Below are positions 35,574 through 46,373 of a stretch of 64,000 nucleotides of DNA, piece by piece. The translations under genes were made by a program, and so were the position numbers. Every line of letters starts with the position of its first letter. Positions within the stretch are counted from its first letter, which is position 1. The DNA comes from Sandarakinorhabdus sp. AAP62 (lineage in GTDB: Bacteria > Pseudomonadota > Alphaproteobacteria > Sphingomonadales > Sphingomonadaceae), in contig NZ_ANFY01000009.1 in NCBI RefSeq assembly GCF_000331225.1, positions 62,001 to 126,000 of the forward strand, read 5' to 3'. Below the pieces are notes generated by a model. That model was given only the letters and a program-made list of their open reading frames with translations. It was not told where the DNA came from and did not search any database.

Positions 35574-36160
35574 CCGCCCTGTGCGCTGCGCATCAACGGC
35601 CGCGCCAGCGCCAGTCCGGCAACGAAGCCACCAATGTGCGCCATGATCGCGATCCGCAGATCTGGCCCGCCCATCGCCGCGCCGGCCAGTACCTGCAGCA
35701 CAACCCAGGCCACCGCCAGGCCCAGCGCCTGCATCAGCGGCCCGCGTTTCGATTGGCCAAACAACATGGCCTGCGCCGCGACCAGGCCGGAAATCGCACC
35801 AGAAGCGCCAACGGCAGGGACGGTGCTCATCGGCGACCAGACCCATTCGGCCAGACCGCCGGCGAGGCCCGAGACCAGGTAGAGGATGAGGAAGCGCCGG
35901 CTGCCCAGAGTGGGTTCAAGGATTCGGCCGATGGCGATCAGCATCACCATGTTCATCAGCAGGTGCGTCGCCCCGCCATGCAGGAACATGTGGCCGAACA
36001 GGGTGGAAACCGCGCCCAGCACCGGCAATTGCCCGTCCACCGCCAGCGTGAGCCGCGCCGGTACCAGGCCGGCCCAGAACAGCAGTATCTGCCGCGCCTG
36101 GCTGCCGGCCAAGCCCATCAGGATGGCCACGATCGCGTTCAGCAGGACCAGCACGCGCAT
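35570..36160 (-). CDS. Rhomboid family intramembrane serine protease
   Basis: About 196 residues and six membrane helices. HMFLHGGATHLLMNM carries the oxyanion His and Asn, VGASGAISGL has the catalytic Ser, and AHIGGF has the catalytic His. The dyad is complete, so it should be active. The start is uncertain: ATG 36160 opens just before helix 1. A TTG overlapping the greA stop (36225) would add 22 polar residues, and ATG 36277 would lie inside greA. It is 49 bases after greA on the same strand. Confidence 0.88.
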   Translation of the reverse strand: MRVLVLLNAIVAILMGLAGSQARQILLFWAGLVPARLTLAVDGQLPVLGAVSTLFGHMFLHGGATHLLMNMVMLIAIGRILEPTLGSRRFLILYLVSGLAGGLAEWVWSPMSTVPAVGASGAISGLVAAQAMLFGQSKRGPLMQALGLAVAWVVLQVLAGAAMGGPDLRIAIMAHIGGFVAGLALARPLMRSAQGG

Positions 36161-36209
36161 CACCGTGGCCGGATGATGCTCCTCCGGCTCGGCGCTGGCT
36201 GGTACGGGT

Positions 36210-36689
36210 TCAGATGAACTCAACGCGGTCGATCTGGTAATATTTGTCGCCCGACGGGGTGTGGACTTCCACTTCATCGCCCACCCGGCGGCCGATCAGC
36301 GCCTTGCCCAGCGGCGAGGAGAAGCTGATGCGGCTGGCCTTCACATCGGCTTCATGCTGGCCGACGATCTGATAGGTGACCGGCTTGTCGTCTTCATCGA
36401 GCAGGTGGACTGTGGCGCCGAAAACCGCCTTGTCGCCCGACAGCGTCTTGGGATCGATCACGATGGCGCGGGCCAGCATGTCTTCCAGCTCGATCACCTG
36501 GGCTTCGATCTGGCCCTGGCGTTCCTTGGCGGCGTGATATTCGGCGTTTTCCGACAGATCGCCATGGGCGCGCGCTTCCTCGATGGCTTCCACCACCGCC
36601 GGCCGCTCCACTTCCTTCAGGTTGCGCAACTGGACAATCAGGGCTGAATGCCCCGATGGCAGCATCGGCACCTTTTCCATCGTCGCCAT
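36210..36689 (-). CDS. greA: Transcription elongation factor GreA
   Basis: Rescues backtracked RNA polymerase by stimulating transcript cleavage. The 159-residue protein has the N-terminal coiled coil with the acidic tip [20 protein letters not shown], and the C-terminal FKBP-like domain ([23 protein letters not shown]). It follows carB by 95 bases, the usual carAB-greA order of this group. Confidence 0.97.
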   Translation of the reverse strand: MATMEKVPMLPSGHSALIVQLRNLKEVERPAVVEAIEEARAHGDLSENAEYHAAKERQGQIEAQVIELEDMLARAIVIDPKTLSGDKAVFGATVHLLDEDDKPVTYQIVGQHEADVKASRISFSSPLGKALIGRRVGDEVEVHTPSGDKYYQIDRVEFI

Positions 36690-36784
36690 GGTCGTTCAAC
36701 TATCCTGCAAGTCGTTCCAAAGATTTGCCCCTGCCGGCGCGTTTCGGCGTCGTCAGGGGCCGCAGGCGGATATTCTGCCGCCGA

Positions 36785-39700
36785 TCAGGATTGGTGATGA
36801 TAGGATTGAAGTGGCCGAACTTCAAGCCGGTGTCGCCGCATTGCAGCAATTGCCGCCACGGCCGCCCGGCTGGCCGGGGCCGTGGTGTAGTACGGAACCC
36901 GGCCATAGAGTGCCGATGCGCGGATCGACTGGCTGTCCTTCAGCGATTGCAGGCCTTCGGTGGTGTTGAAGATCAGCGCGATCTCGCCATCCTTGATGCG
37001 ATCGACGATGTGCGGCCGGCCTTCGGCCACCTTGTTCACGGCCGTTACCGGGATGCCGGCGGCCTTCAACGCGGCTTCGGTGCCCGACGTCGCCACCAGT
37101 TCGAAGCCCAGTGACACCAGGTCGCGCGCGGCATCCATGATCTGCGGCTTGTCGCTGTCCTTCACGCTGATGAACACGCGGCCCGATTGCGGCAGCACGG
37201 TGAAGGCGCCCAGCTGGCTCTTGGCAAAGGCGGTGGCGAAATCGGCATCAATGCCCATCACTTCGCCGGTGGACTTCATTTCGGGGCCGAGCACCGGATC
37301 GACGCCAGGGAAGCGCGCGAACGGGAACACGGCTTCCTTGACGGCGATATGATTGCCGACATTGCGCGGGGACAGATCAAAACTGGCGAGTTTCTCACCC
37401 GCCATCACGCGCGCCGCGATCTTGGCCACCTGGATGCCGGTCGCCTTGGCGGTGAACGGCACGGTGCGGCTGGCGCGGGGATTGACCTCGATCAGGTACA
37501 CGTCGCCATCCTTCACCGCGAACTGCACGTTCATCAGGCCCTTCACCTTGAGCGCACGGGCCAGCACCTCGGTCTGGCGCTCGATTTCGGCGATGATGTC
37601 GGCGGGCAGGCTGTAGGGCGGCAGCGAGCAGGCGCTGTCACCTGAGTGCACGCCGGCTTCCTCGATGTGCTGCAGCACGCCAGCCACATACACGGTGTCG
37701 CCATCGGCCACCGCGTCCACGTCCACTTCGATGGCGTCACGCAGATAGCGGTCGATCAACACCGGGGACGTGCCGGACACCACCACGGCTTCGCGAATAT
37801 AGGTTTCGAGCTGCGCCAGCGTGTCGACGATTTCCATGGCACGGCCACCCAGCACGTAGGAAGGCCGCATCAGCACCGGATAACCGATGGTTTCGGCCAC
37901 GCGCACGGCTTCCTCGGCCGACCGGGCGATGCCGTTTTCGGGCTGCTTCAGGCCCAATTCGGTGATCAGGGCGGCAAAGCGCTCGCGATCTTCAGCCAGA
38001 TCGATGCTGTCCGGGCTGGTGCCCAGGATCGGAATGCCGGCATCCTGCAGCGCCTGCGCCAGTTTCAGCGGCGTCTGGCCACCGAGCTGCACGATCACGC
38101 CGACCAGTTCGCCGTTCTGCATTTCGGTGTGGAGGATTTCCAGCACGTCCTCGGCGGTCAGCGGCTCGAAATAGAGCCGGTCCGATGTGTCATAATCGGT
38201 CGACACGGTCTCCGGATTGCAGTTGACCATGATGGTTTCATAGCCCGCATCATCCAGCGCAAAGCAGGCGTGACAGCAGCAATAGTCAAACTCGATACCC
38301 TGGCCGATACGGTTGGGGCCGCCGCCGAGGATGACGATCTTCTTTCGATCCGTCGGCTTGCTCTCGCAGTCCGGCGCACCGAAGCTGGGGGCTTCGTAGC
38401 TCGAATACATGTAGGGCGTTTTCGCCGCAAATTCGCCGGCGCAGGTATCGATGCGCTTGAACACCGGCCGCACATTCAGCACCCGGCGGGCGCGCGACAC
38501 CTCGGCTTCCGTCGTGCCGGCCAGCTTGGCCAGCCGCGCGTCGGAGAAACCCAGCGATTTCAGGTGGCGGAAGCTGGCAGCCGTGGTGGGCAGGCCCTTC
38601 GCCTTCACCTTGGCTTCCTCTTCCACCAGTTCGGCCATCTGGCGCAGGAACCAGGGTTCGAACTTGGCGATCTGATGGATGCGATCAACGCTCATGCCGG
38701 CGCGCAGCGCGTCGGCCGCCACCAGCAGGCGATCGGGCGTCGGGCGGCTCAGCGCGGCCTCGATTTCCTCGATGCTGGCGCCAACCAGATGCTCCAGTTC
38801 GTCAAAGCCGGTCAGGCCGGTTTCGAGCCCGCGCAGCGCCTTCTGCACGCTTTCCTGCCAGTTGCGGCCGATGGCCATCACTTCGCCCACCGACTTCATC
38901 GCGGTGCCGAGCAGATTCTGCGCGCCCTTGAACTTTTCGAAGGCAAAGCGCGGGATCTTGGTGACAATATAATCGATGGTCGGCTCGAACGAGGCCGGCG
39001 TCGCACCAGTGATATCGTTCATGACCTCATCGAGCGTGTAGCCAACCGCCAGCAGCGCCGCCACCTTGGCAATCGGGAAGCCGGTGGCCTTGGATGCCAG
39101 AGCCGAGGAGCGCGACACGCGCGGGTTCATCTCGATGACGACCAGGCGGCCATCCTTCGGGTTCACCGCATATTGCACGTTGGAACCGCCGGTTTCGACG
39201 CCGATCTCGCGCAGCACCGCGATGCTGGCGTTGCGCATGATCTGATATTCCTTGTCGGTCAGCGTCAGCGCCGGGGCGATGGTGATGGAATCGCCGGTGT
39301 GGACGCCCATCGGATCGATATTCTCGATGGAACACACGATGATGGCATTGTCCGCCTTGTCGCGGACCACCTCCATCTCATACTCCTTCCAGCCCAGCAC
39401 GCTTTCTTCCACCAGCACTTCAGTGGTCGGGCTGGCATCAAGGCCGCCGGTGACGATCTGGATGAATTCCTCGCGGTTATAGGCGATGCCGCCGCCGGTG
39501 CCGCCCATGGTGAAGCTGGGGCGGATGATGGCGGGCAGGCCAACGAACTCCAGCGCGCTGAGCGCTTCCTCGATCGAATGGGCGATGCGGCTGCGCGGCG
39601 ATTCCAGCCCGATCTTGTCCATCGCATCGCGGAATTTCAGCCGGTCCTCGGCCTTGTCGATGGCTTCGGCATCGGCGCCGATCAGCTGCACGCCATATTT

Positions 39701-40027
39701 TTCCAGCGTGCCGTCGCGGTGCAGGGCGAGCGCAGTGTTGAGCGCGGTTTGCCCGCCCATCGTCGGCAGCACGGCGTCGGGCCGCTCCTTCTCGATGATG
39801 CGCGCGACGATTTCGGGCGTGATCGGCTCCACATAGGTCGCGTCCGCCAATTCCGGATCGGTCATGATCGTCGCCGGGTTGGAGTTGACCAGGATGATGC
39901 GATAGCCTTCCGCCTTCAACGCCTTCACCGCCTGCGTGCCCGAATAATCGAACTCGCAGGCCTGGCCGATGATGATCGGGCCGGCGCCGATGATGAGGAT
40001 GGATTGGATGTCGGTGCGTTTGGGCAT
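36785..40027 (-). CDS. carB: Carbamoyl-phosphate synthase large subunit
   Basis: Forms carbamoyl phosphate for pyrimidine and arginine synthesis together with CarA. The 1080-residue protein has two homologous ATP-grasp halves (about 1-550 and 551-935), each with a phosphate loop region ([18 protein letters not shown]), and a C-terminal MGS-like allosteric domain (940-1070). The start [22 protein letters not shown] is standard. Its ATG shares one base with the stop of a DUF559 gene, so its translation is probably coupled to that gene and not directly to carA. Confidence 0.97.
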   Translation of the reverse strand: MPKRTDIQSILIIGAGPIIIGQACEFDYSGTQAVKALKAEGYRIILVNSNPATIMTDPELADATYVEPITPEIVARIIEKERPDAVLPTMGGQTALNTALALHRDGTLEKYGVQLIGADAEAIDKAEDRLKFRDAMDKIGLESPRSRIAHSIEEALSALEFVGLPAIIRPSFTMGGTGGGIAYNREEFIQIVTGGLDASPTTEVLVEESVLGWKEYEMEVVRDKADNAIIVCSIENIDPMGVHTGDSITIAPALTLTDKEYQIMRNASIAVLREIGVETGGSNVQYAVNPKDGRLVVIEMNPRVSRSSALASKATGFPIAKVAALLAVGYTLDEVMNDITGATPASFEPTIDYIVTKIPRFAFEKFKGAQNLLGTAMKSVGEVMAIGRNWQESVQKALRGLETGLTGFDELEHLVGASIEEIEAALSRPTPDRLLVAADALRAGMSVDRIHQIAKFEPWFLRQMAELVEEEAKVKAKGLPTTAASFRHLKSLGFSDARLAKLAGTTEAEVSRARRVLNVRPVFKRIDTCAGEFAAKTPYMYSSYEAPSFGAPDCESKPTDRKKIVILGGGPNRIGQGIEFDYCCCHACFALDDAGYETIMVNCNPETVSTDYDTSDRLYFEPLTAEDVLEILHTEMQNGELVGVIVQLGGQTPLKLAQALQDAGIPILGTSPDSIDLAEDRERFAALITELGLKQPENGIARSAEEAVRVAETIGYPVLMRPSYVLGGRAMEIVDTLAQLETYIREAVVVSGTSPVLIDRYLRDAIEVDVDAVADGDTVYVAGVLQHIEEAGVHSGDSACSLPPYSLPADIIAEIERQTEVLARALKVKGLMNVQFAVKDGDVYLIEVNPRASRTVPFTAKATGIQVAKIAARVMAGEKLASFDLSPRNVGNHIAVKEAVFPFARFPGVDPVLGPEMKSTGEVMGIDADFATAFAKSQLGAFTVLPQSGRVFISVKDSDKPQIMDAARDLVSLGFELVATSGTEAALKAAGIPVTAVNKVAEGRPHIVDRIKDGEIALIFNTTEGLQSLKDSQSIRASALYGRVPYYTTAPASRAAVAAIAAMRRHRLEVRPLQSYHHQS

Positions 40028-40368
40028 CAGGCGTTCCGGGCTGCGTGCGTGGCAAGCGCATGGGTGATGGTGCAGGCGACGTCGTCGAGGCGTTCGAGCA
40101 CGTCGAGGGCGGGAATTCTGAGAAGATGGTAGCCCTGTTCAGCCAACCACGCATCGCGGCGGGCATCATGGCAGTGGGTCTGCAAGTGTGACTGGCCGTC
40201 AACCTCCACGACGAATTTTTCGCGACGCGCAGCAAAATCAGCAATGTAAGGGCCGATCGGCACCTGCCGCGCGAACTTCCAGCCATCGAGCCGGCCAGCG
40301 CGCAGAACTGTCCACAACCGCGCTTCTGGCGGGGTCATCTCACTCCGCATCGCCTTGGCACGACCCAT
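40027..40368 (-). CDS. DUF559 (Vsr/endonuclease-like) protein between carA and carB
   Basis: A 113-residue protein of the DUF559 family, distantly related to very-short-patch and restriction endonucleases. The pattern [35 protein letters not shown], then VVEVDGQSH (the Glu-x-Asp of the nuclease core), then [11 protein letters not shown] is clear. The frame is open 55 codons upstream, but those lie in a palindromic repeat. I start at ATG 40368 at the repeat edge. It is stop/start-coupled to carB by TGATG. The function is unknown and a link to the car genes is not evident. Confidence 0.85.
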   Translation of the reverse strand: MGRAKAMRSEMTPPEARLWTVLRAGRLDGWKFARQVPIGPYIADFAARREKFVVEVDGQSHLQTHCHDARRDAWLAEQGYHLLRIPALDVLERLDDVACTITHALATHAARNA

Positions 40369-40510
40369 CACCTCCCTCCGCCGGGGGGAGGTCGAGAGAC
40401 GGCGCGCAGCGCCGGCCCGGGAGAGGGGCACGGCACCCGCATCAATCGGGGGAACAGGCCCCTCTCCCGCCGCCTTCGGCGAGTCGACCTCTCCCCGGCG
40501 GGGAGAGGTG
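40369..40510. repeat. Composite palindromic repeat, copy 3, inside the carA-carB operon
   Basis: A 142-base copy with the same half order as the one at 28877: CACCTCCCTCCGCCGGGGGGAGG, GACGGCGCGCAGCGCCGGC, GAGAGGGGC, spacer, then GCCCCTCTCCCGCCGCCTTCGGCG and GGCGGGGAGAGGTG. It begins at the base next to the DUF559 start codon and ends 19 bases before the carA stop, so it is transcribed as a large hairpin within the operon. Confidence 0.88.
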
Positions 40511-40529
40511 ATGGCCTCTCCCGGCGTGG

Positions 40530-41693
40530 TCACTTCAGCCCCCCGACAAACTTCTCGAACAGATATTGGCTGTCCTGCGGGCCGGGGCTGGCTTCGGGGT
40601 GATATTGCACGCTGAACGCCGGGCGGTCGGTGAGTTCAAGGCCGGCCAGCGTGCCGTCGAACAGCGAGATATGGGTGGGCCGCGCCGTCGCCGGCAGCGT
40701 GTCGGTATCGACGGCAAAGCCATGGTTCATCGAGGTGATCTCGACCCGGCCATCGGAAAGCCTCTTGACCGGGTGGTTCGCGCCGCGGTGGCCCTGCGTC
40801 ATCTTCAGCGTCTTCGCGCCCACCGCGAGGCCGAGCAACTGGTGGCCAAGGCAGATGCCGAACAATGGCATGCCGGCGTTCAATATCCTCTGGATGGTCG
40901 GCACCGCGTGCACGCCGGTGGCAGCCGGATCGCCGGGGCCGTTGGACAGGAAGATGCCGGCCGGCTTCAGCGCCATGATTTCATCGAACGTCGCGGTGGC
41001 CGGCACCACCGTGACGCGGGCACCAGCGGCGACCAGGTTGCGCAGGATGTTGCGCTTCATGCCATAATCGATGGCCACCACATGCGGGCCATCCTGGTTG
41101 GCGCTGTGCACGGCATAGCCGCCCTGCAACGTCCACAATCCATCATCCCAGCTGTAATTCTGGGTGGCACTGATCACCGAGGCCAGGTCCATGCCTTCCA
41201 GCCCCGGCCACGCCTTGGCCTGGCTCAGCAACTTCTTCACATCGAACTGGCCGGCCTTGTTGTGGGCGATCACACCGTTGGGCGCGCCGCCCTCACGGAT
41301 GCGCTTGGTCAGCGATCGTGTGTCGACGCCGGAAATGCCGATGCGGCCCCAGGCCTTCATCCAGTCGTCAAAGCGGCGCTGGCTGCGGAAATTGGCGGCG
41401 GCCGTCACGGGTTCACGCACCACGCAGCCCAGCGCATGCGGGTTGGCGGATTCGATATCCTCGTTGTTGGCGCCGACGTTGCCGATGTGCGGGAAGGTGA
41501 AGGTGATGATCTGCCCGGCATAGCTGGGGTCGCTCATCACTTCCTGATAGCCGGTCATCGCGGTGTTGAAGCACACCTCGCCCACCGCCACGCCTTCGGC
41601 GCCAAAGCCATGGCCCCAAATGACGCTGCCATCGGCCAGAACCAATACCCCCGTCGCGCCTTTGGGTTGGGCGGGCGCAGGGGCGGCGGCCAT
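40530..41693 (-). CDS. carA: Carbamoyl-phosphate synthase small (glutaminase) subunit
   Basis: Releases ammonia from glutamine for CarB. The 387-residue protein has the N-terminal CPSase domain (VGEVCFNTAMTGYQEVMSDPSY) and the class I amidotransferase domain with the nucleophile Cys in MPLFGICLGHQLLG and the His/Glu of VQYHPEASPGP. Started at 41693 (MAAAPAPAQPKG); codons before it are not conserved. It is the first gene of the car operon. Confidence 0.96.
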   Translation of the reverse strand: MAAAPAPAQPKGATGVLVLADGSVIWGHGFGAEGVAVGEVCFNTAMTGYQEVMSDPSYAGQIITFTFPHIGNVGANNEDIESANPHALGCVVREPVTAAANFRSQRRFDDWMKAWGRIGISGVDTRSLTKRIREGGAPNGVIAHNKAGQFDVKKLLSQAKAWPGLEGMDLASVISATQNYSWDDGLWTLQGGYAVHSANQDGPHVVAIDYGMKRNILRNLVAAGARVTVVPATATFDEIMALKPAGIFLSNGPGDPAATGVHAVPTIQRILNAGMPLFGICLGHQLLGLAVGAKTLKMTQGHRGANHPVKRLSDGRVEITSMNHGFAVDTDTLPATARPTHISLFDGTLAGLELTDRPAFSVQYHPEASPGPQDSQYLFEKFVGGLK

Positions 41694-41846
41694 GGTCGAT
41701 TTCCTTTTTGCGTTCGGGGGGCAGGTTGCGGGCAAACGGCGGGGGACCTAGGGGTGAAGGGCCGCGCCGTCAATCTATTAATTGACTGCCTGAGACGCTA
41801 TCGAGCCCCAAAGATCAATCTGCAATTTCTTGCACCGGAGAATGCC

Positions 41847-42299
41847 ATGCTGCGCGACACCATCAAAGCCGATACAATCGAGGCCATGAAGGCCCGCGAC
41901 AGCGCCCGGCTGGGCGCGTTGCGGCTGATTTCCGCGGCACTGAAAAACAAGGATATCGAACTGCGCACGGGCACCGCCCCGGCGGACGACGATGTGCTGG
42001 TGGCCGACGTGCTGATGAAAATGGCCAAGCAGCGCCGCGAATCGATCGAGATGTATGTGGCCGGCAACCGCGCCGAACTGGCCGATGCCGAGCGGGCCGA
42101 ACTGGCGGTCATCGAAAGCTATCTGCCGCAACAGATGGACGAAGCCGAGGCACTGGCGGCGATCAAGGCCGTGGTGGCCGAACTGGGCGCCACCAGCGTG
42201 AAGGACATGGGCCGCGTGATGGCCGCCGTGAAGGAGCGTTTTGCCGGCAAGCTGGATATGAGCAAGGCCAGCGGGCTGGTAAAAGCCGCGCTGGCCTGA
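41847..42299 (+). CDS. GatB/YqeY domain protein
   Basis: A 150-residue protein of the YqeY family, similar to the tRNA-binding tail of GatB. MLRDTIKADTIEAMKARDSARLGALRLISAALKNKDIELR and the C-terminal DMGRVMAAVKERFAGKLDMSKASGLVKAAL are characteristic. Its biochemical role is not settled. It precedes dnaG by 10 bases and is divergent from carA, a frequent arrangement in alphaproteobacteria. A GGAGAATGCC sequence precedes the ATG. Confidence 0.93.
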   Translation: MLRDTIKADTIEAMKARDSARLGALRLISAALKNKDIELRTGTAPADDDVLVADVLMKMAKQRRESIEMYVAGNRAELADAERAELAVIESYLPQQMDEAEALAAIKAVVAELGATSVKDMGRVMAAVKERFAGKLDMSKASGLVKAALA

Positions 42300-42309
42300 A
42301 CCTGACGGG

Positions 42310-44145
42310 ATGAGCCTTTCCCCCGCCTTCCTCGACGAACTGCGCGCCCGGGTTCCGGTTTCGGGCGTCATCGGTCGACGTGTGAAGCTGACCCGGGCGG
42401 GGCGGGAGATGAAGGGCTGCTGCCCCTTCCACAATGAAAAGACGCCCAGTTTCTATGTGAACGACGAAAAGGGCTTTTATCACTGCTTTGGCTGCGGCGC
42501 GCATGGCGATGTGATCCGCTTCATGACCGACAACATGGGCCTGCCGTTCATGGAGGCAGTGAAGCAGCTGGCCGCCGAAGCCGGACTGGAAGTCCCCGCC
42601 CTCTCCCCCGAGGCGCGCCACAAAGCGGAAGTGGCCGACAGCCTGGCCGAACTCACGGCCCGCGCCGCCACCTGGTTCCAGGCGCAGTTGGCCAGCGATG
42701 GCGGGAACAATGCGCGCGCCTATCTGGAACGGCGCGGCGTGCGGCCGGCCACGGTGAAGGCGTTCGGGCTGGGCTATTCCCCCGATTCGCGCACGGCGCT
42801 GCGCGGCCACCTGAAGGACGCGACCGCCGACACGCTGCTGGAGGCCGGCTTGATCGGCAAGACCGATACCGACGAGACCTATGATCGGTTTCGTGGCCGG
42901 CTGATGTTCCCGATCCGTGATGCGCGTGGGCGGGTGGTCGGCTTTGGCGGGCGCGCGCTGGGTGACGTGCAGCCCAAATATCTCAACTCCGCCGATGGCC
43001 CACTCTTCGACAAGGGCCGGCTGCTCTACAATCTTGATCAGGCCGGGCCGACCGCGCGCAAGGCGAACCGGCTGATCGTGGTGGAAGGCTATATGGACGT
43101 GATCGGCCTTGCCCAGGCCGGCATTGCCGAGGCCGTGGCCCCGCTGGGCACCGCGATGACCGAAACCCAGCTGATGCTGGCGTGGCGGCTGGTTGATGTG
43201 CCAGTGCTGTGTTTCGATGGGGATGCCGCCGGCAAGCGCGCCGCCACCCGTGCTGCCATGCGGGCGCTGCCGCTGCTGAAACCCGGCAAATCGCTGCGCA
43301 TCGCGACCCTGCCGTCGGGGCAAGACCCGGACGATATCTGCCGCACCGGCGGCGCCGCAGCATTCGAAGCCGTTTTGGCCAGCGCTGTGCCCCTGATCGA
43401 CCATATCTGGGCCACCGAAACCGCCGGCATGGACACCGCCACCCCCGAACACCGCGCGCGAGGACGCCAGCATCTGCGCGAAGCCGCCGCCAGCATCGGC
43501 GACCCCGATGTGCGCGCGCTGTATCAAGCCGAGTTCAGCCAGCGTTTCGAAGCGGCGTTCATGGCGCGGCCACAGCGCCCGGCATGGACACCGCAAAAAC
43601 CGGGCGAGCGCTGGCAGCCGCCCATCCCCGGCGCGACGCCGGCACTGAAGGCCCTGGTGGCGCGCGGCAACGATCCGATGATGGATGCGGTGCTGGCCGG
43701 TGTGCTCGCGCGTCCAGTACTGGCCGATCTGCATCACGATGCGCTGGCGGCGCTGCGCCCTGAGGACGACGGGGCCGCCGCCGTGCTGACGGCGGTGCTG
43801 GCTGCCACGGCGGCTGACCCTGGCCTTGAAAATGTGGCCCTGGCAGCCCATCTGACCGAAATCGGATTGGCAGCCGAAGCGGAGCGCATCCGGCGCGGCA
43901 ACAATTTGCGATTGAGTTTCACGCGGGCCGAAACGCCGGCAGATGTGGCTGAAGCCGATTTCGCCATGACGCTGGCCCAAGCCACGGCCCGCGCCGGACT
44001 GGTGCAGGCGTTGGCCGAAGCCACGCTACGGTTCCAAGCCAGCCTCGATGAGGCTGACTGGGAAGCGCAGCAGAATTTGCGCCAGGAGGTCGAGTCGCTT
44101 GATGCGGCGATGTTGAAGCTGGCGGAATCGCGGCGAGACGGCTAA
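42310..44145 (+). CDS. dnaG: DNA primase
   Basis: Lays down RNA primers at the replication fork. The 611-residue protein has the N-terminal zinc-binding module (CPFHNEK ... CFGCGAHGD; ligands Cys38, His41, Cys59, Cys62). The TOPRIM core follows with [11 protein letters not shown] and [11 protein letters not shown] acidic residues, then a C-terminal helicase-binding region (about 440-611). It lies in the yqeY-dnaG-rpoD order of the macromolecular-synthesis cluster. Confidence 0.96.
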   Translation: MSLSPAFLDELRARVPVSGVIGRRVKLTRAGREMKGCCPFHNEKTPSFYVNDEKGFYHCFGCGAHGDVIRFMTDNMGLPFMEAVKQLAAEAGLEVPALSPEARHKAEVADSLAELTARAATWFQAQLASDGGNNARAYLERRGVRPATVKAFGLGYSPDSRTALRGHLKDATADTLLEAGLIGKTDTDETYDRFRGRLMFPIRDARGRVVGFGGRALGDVQPKYLNSADGPLFDKGRLLYNLDQAGPTARKANRLIVVEGYMDVIGLAQAGIAEAVAPLGTAMTETQLMLAWRLVDVPVLCFDGDAAGKRAATRAAMRALPLLKPGKSLRIATLPSGQDPDDICRTGGAAAFEAVLASAVPLIDHIWATETAGMDTATPEHRARGRQHLREAAASIGDPDVRALYQAEFSQRFEAAFMARPQRPAWTPQKPGERWQPPIPGATPALKALVARGNDPMMDAVLAGVLARPVLADLHHDALAALRPEDDGAAAVLTAVLAATAADPGLENVALAAHLTEIGLAAEAERIRRGNNLRLSFTRAETPADVAEADFAMTLAQATARAGLVQALAEATLRFQASLDEADWEAQQNLRQEVESLDAAMLKLAESRRDG

Positions 44146-44154
44146 GAAGCGCGG

Positions 44155-44160
44155 TATAAT
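44155..44160 (+). promoter_or_regulatory. Perfect -10 hexamer in front of rpoD
   Basis: TATAAT ten bases after the dnaG stop. The spaced -35 (GGCGAG at 17 bases) is poor, so promoter strength is uncertain. A transcript from here would have a leader of about 115 bases containing the hairpin at 44180-44215. Confidence 0.45.
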
Positions 44161-44179
44161 ATGCGCGCAGCATTCGCCT

Positions 44180-44215
44180 GCCCCGCCGGAGACAGACTCC
44201 AGTGGGCGGGCTTTT
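44180..44215 (+). terminator. Terminator-like hairpin between dnaG and rpoD
   Basis: CCCGCC ... GGCGGG with an inner GGAG-ACAGA-CTCC stem, followed by CTTTTG. It could end the dnaG transcript or act as an attenuator in the rpoD leader. Confidence 0.6.
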
Positions 44216-44281
44216 GCACGTTATTCATGGGTTTACGGCCGGGGTTTTGGGTACCGGCGCAGATCAAGGACGCGACACAGG

Positions 44282-46294
44282 ATGGCCAAGACGGTCTCGA
44301 ACGACGCCACCGATGCCAAGGCGGATGGCGATGCTCCGCTCATTGATCTCAACGAAGCCTCGGTCAAGAAGCTGATCGCCCGCGCCAAGAAGCGCGGTTA
44401 CATCACCTATGACGAGATCAATGAAGCCCTGCCGCAGGATCAGATGACCAGCGAGCAGATCGAGGACATCATGTCCGCGATCAACGAGATGGGCATCAAC
44501 GTCGTCGAGAACGAAGACACCACCGAAGACGCCGACACGCCCGAAGAGGAAGAGCCCGAAGCCGAACCGGTCGATGGCGATCTGTCGCCGGCGCCGGTGG
44601 CCGCCGTCAAGGCGCCGCTGGATCGCACCGACGATCCGGTGCGCATGTATCTGCGCGAAATGGGCGCCGTGGAGCTGCTCAGCCGCGAAGGCGAAATCGC
44701 CATCGCCAAGCGCATCGAAGCCGGCCGCAACACCATGATCGCCGGCCTATGCGAAAGCCCGATGACCTTCCAGGCCATCATCGAATGGTCGAACGCCTTG
44801 AACGAAGGCCGCATGCAACTGCGCGAGATCCTCGATCTGGAAGCCATGCTGGCCAAGGTGCCGGGCGAAGATGGCGAGGAGGTGGAGGAAGGCGGCGATC
44901 TGCCCACCGTGCAGTTCAAGGAAGACGAAGAACCGGAAGCCGAGGCCCCACCGGCCGACGAGGAAGACGAATTCACCGAACGCCGCGCCCAGCAGCGCGC
45001 TGCTGAAGCCGAGGAAGATGACGAAGGCGGGCTGTCACTCGGCCAGATGGAAGAGCAGCTCAAACCTGCTGCGCTGGAGAAATTCGCCGAAATCACCAGC
45101 ACCTACAAGAAGTTCCACAAGCTGCAGGAAGCCCGGCTGTCGTCGCTGCATGGCGGCCCGGCGTTCGCCAATGGCGACGAGAAGAAATATCAGAAGCTGC
45201 GCGAGGAACTGACGCGCGGCGTGCAGTCGATCCACTTCAACAACAACAAGATCGAACTGCTGGTCGAGGCGCTCTACACCCAGAACAAGCGACTGATGGC
45301 ACTGGGCAGCAACATGATGCGCCTGGCCGACAAGCACAAGATCGTCCGCAAGAGCTTCCTGGATGAATATGTTGGCAACGAGCTGACCGAAGGCTGGCTC
45401 GACCGCGTGGCCACCATCGACAAGAAGTGGGCGGCCTTTGCCGCCGCCGAAGCCGCGTCGATCGATCAGAACCGTCGCGAACTGGCCGGCATAGCCGAAA
45501 CCACCGGCGTTGATCTGGGTGAATTCCGGCGCATCGTCAACATGGTGCAGAAAGGCGAACGCGAGGCGCGGATTGCCAAGAAGGAAATGGTGGAGGCGAA
45601 CCTGCGCCTCGTCATCTCCATCGCCAAGAAATACACCAACCGCGGCCTGCAATTCCTTGATCTCATTCAGGAAGGCAATATCGGCCTGATGAAGGCGGTG
45701 GACAAGTTCGAGTATCGCCGCGGCTACAAGTTCAGCACCTATGCGACCTGGTGGATCCGCCAGGCGATCACGCGCAGCATCGCCGATCAGGCCCGCACCA
45801 TCCGTATCCCGGTGCACATGATCGAAACGATCAACAAGCTGGTGCGCACCAGCCGCCAGATCCTGCACGAAATCGGCCGCGAGCCGACTCCGGAAGAACT
45901 GGCCGAGCGGCTTTCCATGCCGCTGGAAAAGGTCCGCAAGGTGATGAAGATCGCCAAGGAGCCGATCAGCCTCGAAACGCCGATTGGTGACGAGGAAGAC
46001 AGCCATCTGGGCGATTTCATCGAAGACAAGAACGCCGTCATCCCGGTCGATGCGGCCATCCACAGCAACCTCAAGGAAACCGTGACGCGCGTGCTGGCCA
46101 GCCTGACCCCGCGTGAAGAGCGTGTGCTGCGCATGCGTTTCGGCATCGGCATGAACACCGATCACACGCTGGAAGAAGTTGGCCAGCAGTTCAGCGTGAC
46201 CCGCGAGCGTATCCGCCAGATCGAAGCCAAGGCGCTGCGCAAGCTGAAGCACCCGTCGCGCAGCCGCAAGATGCGCAGCTTCCTCGACGTGTGA
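44282..46294 (+). CDS. rpoD: RNA polymerase primary sigma factor RpoD (sigma-70)
   Basis: The housekeeping sigma factor, 670 residues. Region 1.1 (about 1-80) is followed by an acidic Glu/Asp-rich stretch and region 1.2 ([29 protein letters not shown]). The non-conserved domain (about 190-430) is very acidic at first. Regions 2.1-2.4 carry [41 protein letters not shown], region 3 is present, and region 4.2 has the helix-turn-helix [33 protein letters not shown]. It is complete and normal in length for the group. Confidence 0.98.
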   Translation: MAKTVSNDATDAKADGDAPLIDLNEASVKKLIARAKKRGYITYDEINEALPQDQMTSEQIEDIMSAINEMGINVVENEDTTEDADTPEEEEPEAEPVDGDLSPAPVAAVKAPLDRTDDPVRMYLREMGAVELLSREGEIAIAKRIEAGRNTMIAGLCESPMTFQAIIEWSNALNEGRMQLREILDLEAMLAKVPGEDGEEVEEGGDLPTVQFKEDEEPEAEAPPADEEDEFTERRAQQRAAEAEEDDEGGLSLGQMEEQLKPAALEKFAEITSTYKKFHKLQEARLSSLHGGPAFANGDEKKYQKLREELTRGVQSIHFNNNKIELLVEALYTQNKRLMALGSNMMRLADKHKIVRKSFLDEYVGNELTEGWLDRVATIDKKWAAFAAAEAASIDQNRRELAGIAETTGVDLGEFRRIVNMVQKGEREARIAKKEMVEANLRLVISIAKKYTNRGLQFLDLIQEGNIGLMKAVDKFEYRRGYKFSTYATWWIRQAITRSIADQARTIRIPVHMIETINKLVRTSRQILHEIGREPTPEELAERLSMPLEKVRKVMKIAKEPISLETPIGDEEDSHLGDFIEDKNAVIPVDAAIHSNLKETVTRVLASLTPREERVLRMRFGIGMNTDHTLEEVGQQFSVTRERIRQIEAKALRKLKHPSRSRKMRSFLDV

Positions 46295-46373
46295 TACGGT
46301 TCCAGGGCTGGAGCTGAAACAGGCGCCAAAGCTGACTGTTGCCAAGCGCAGCCGCCTGTTCCACGTTTGGGCG

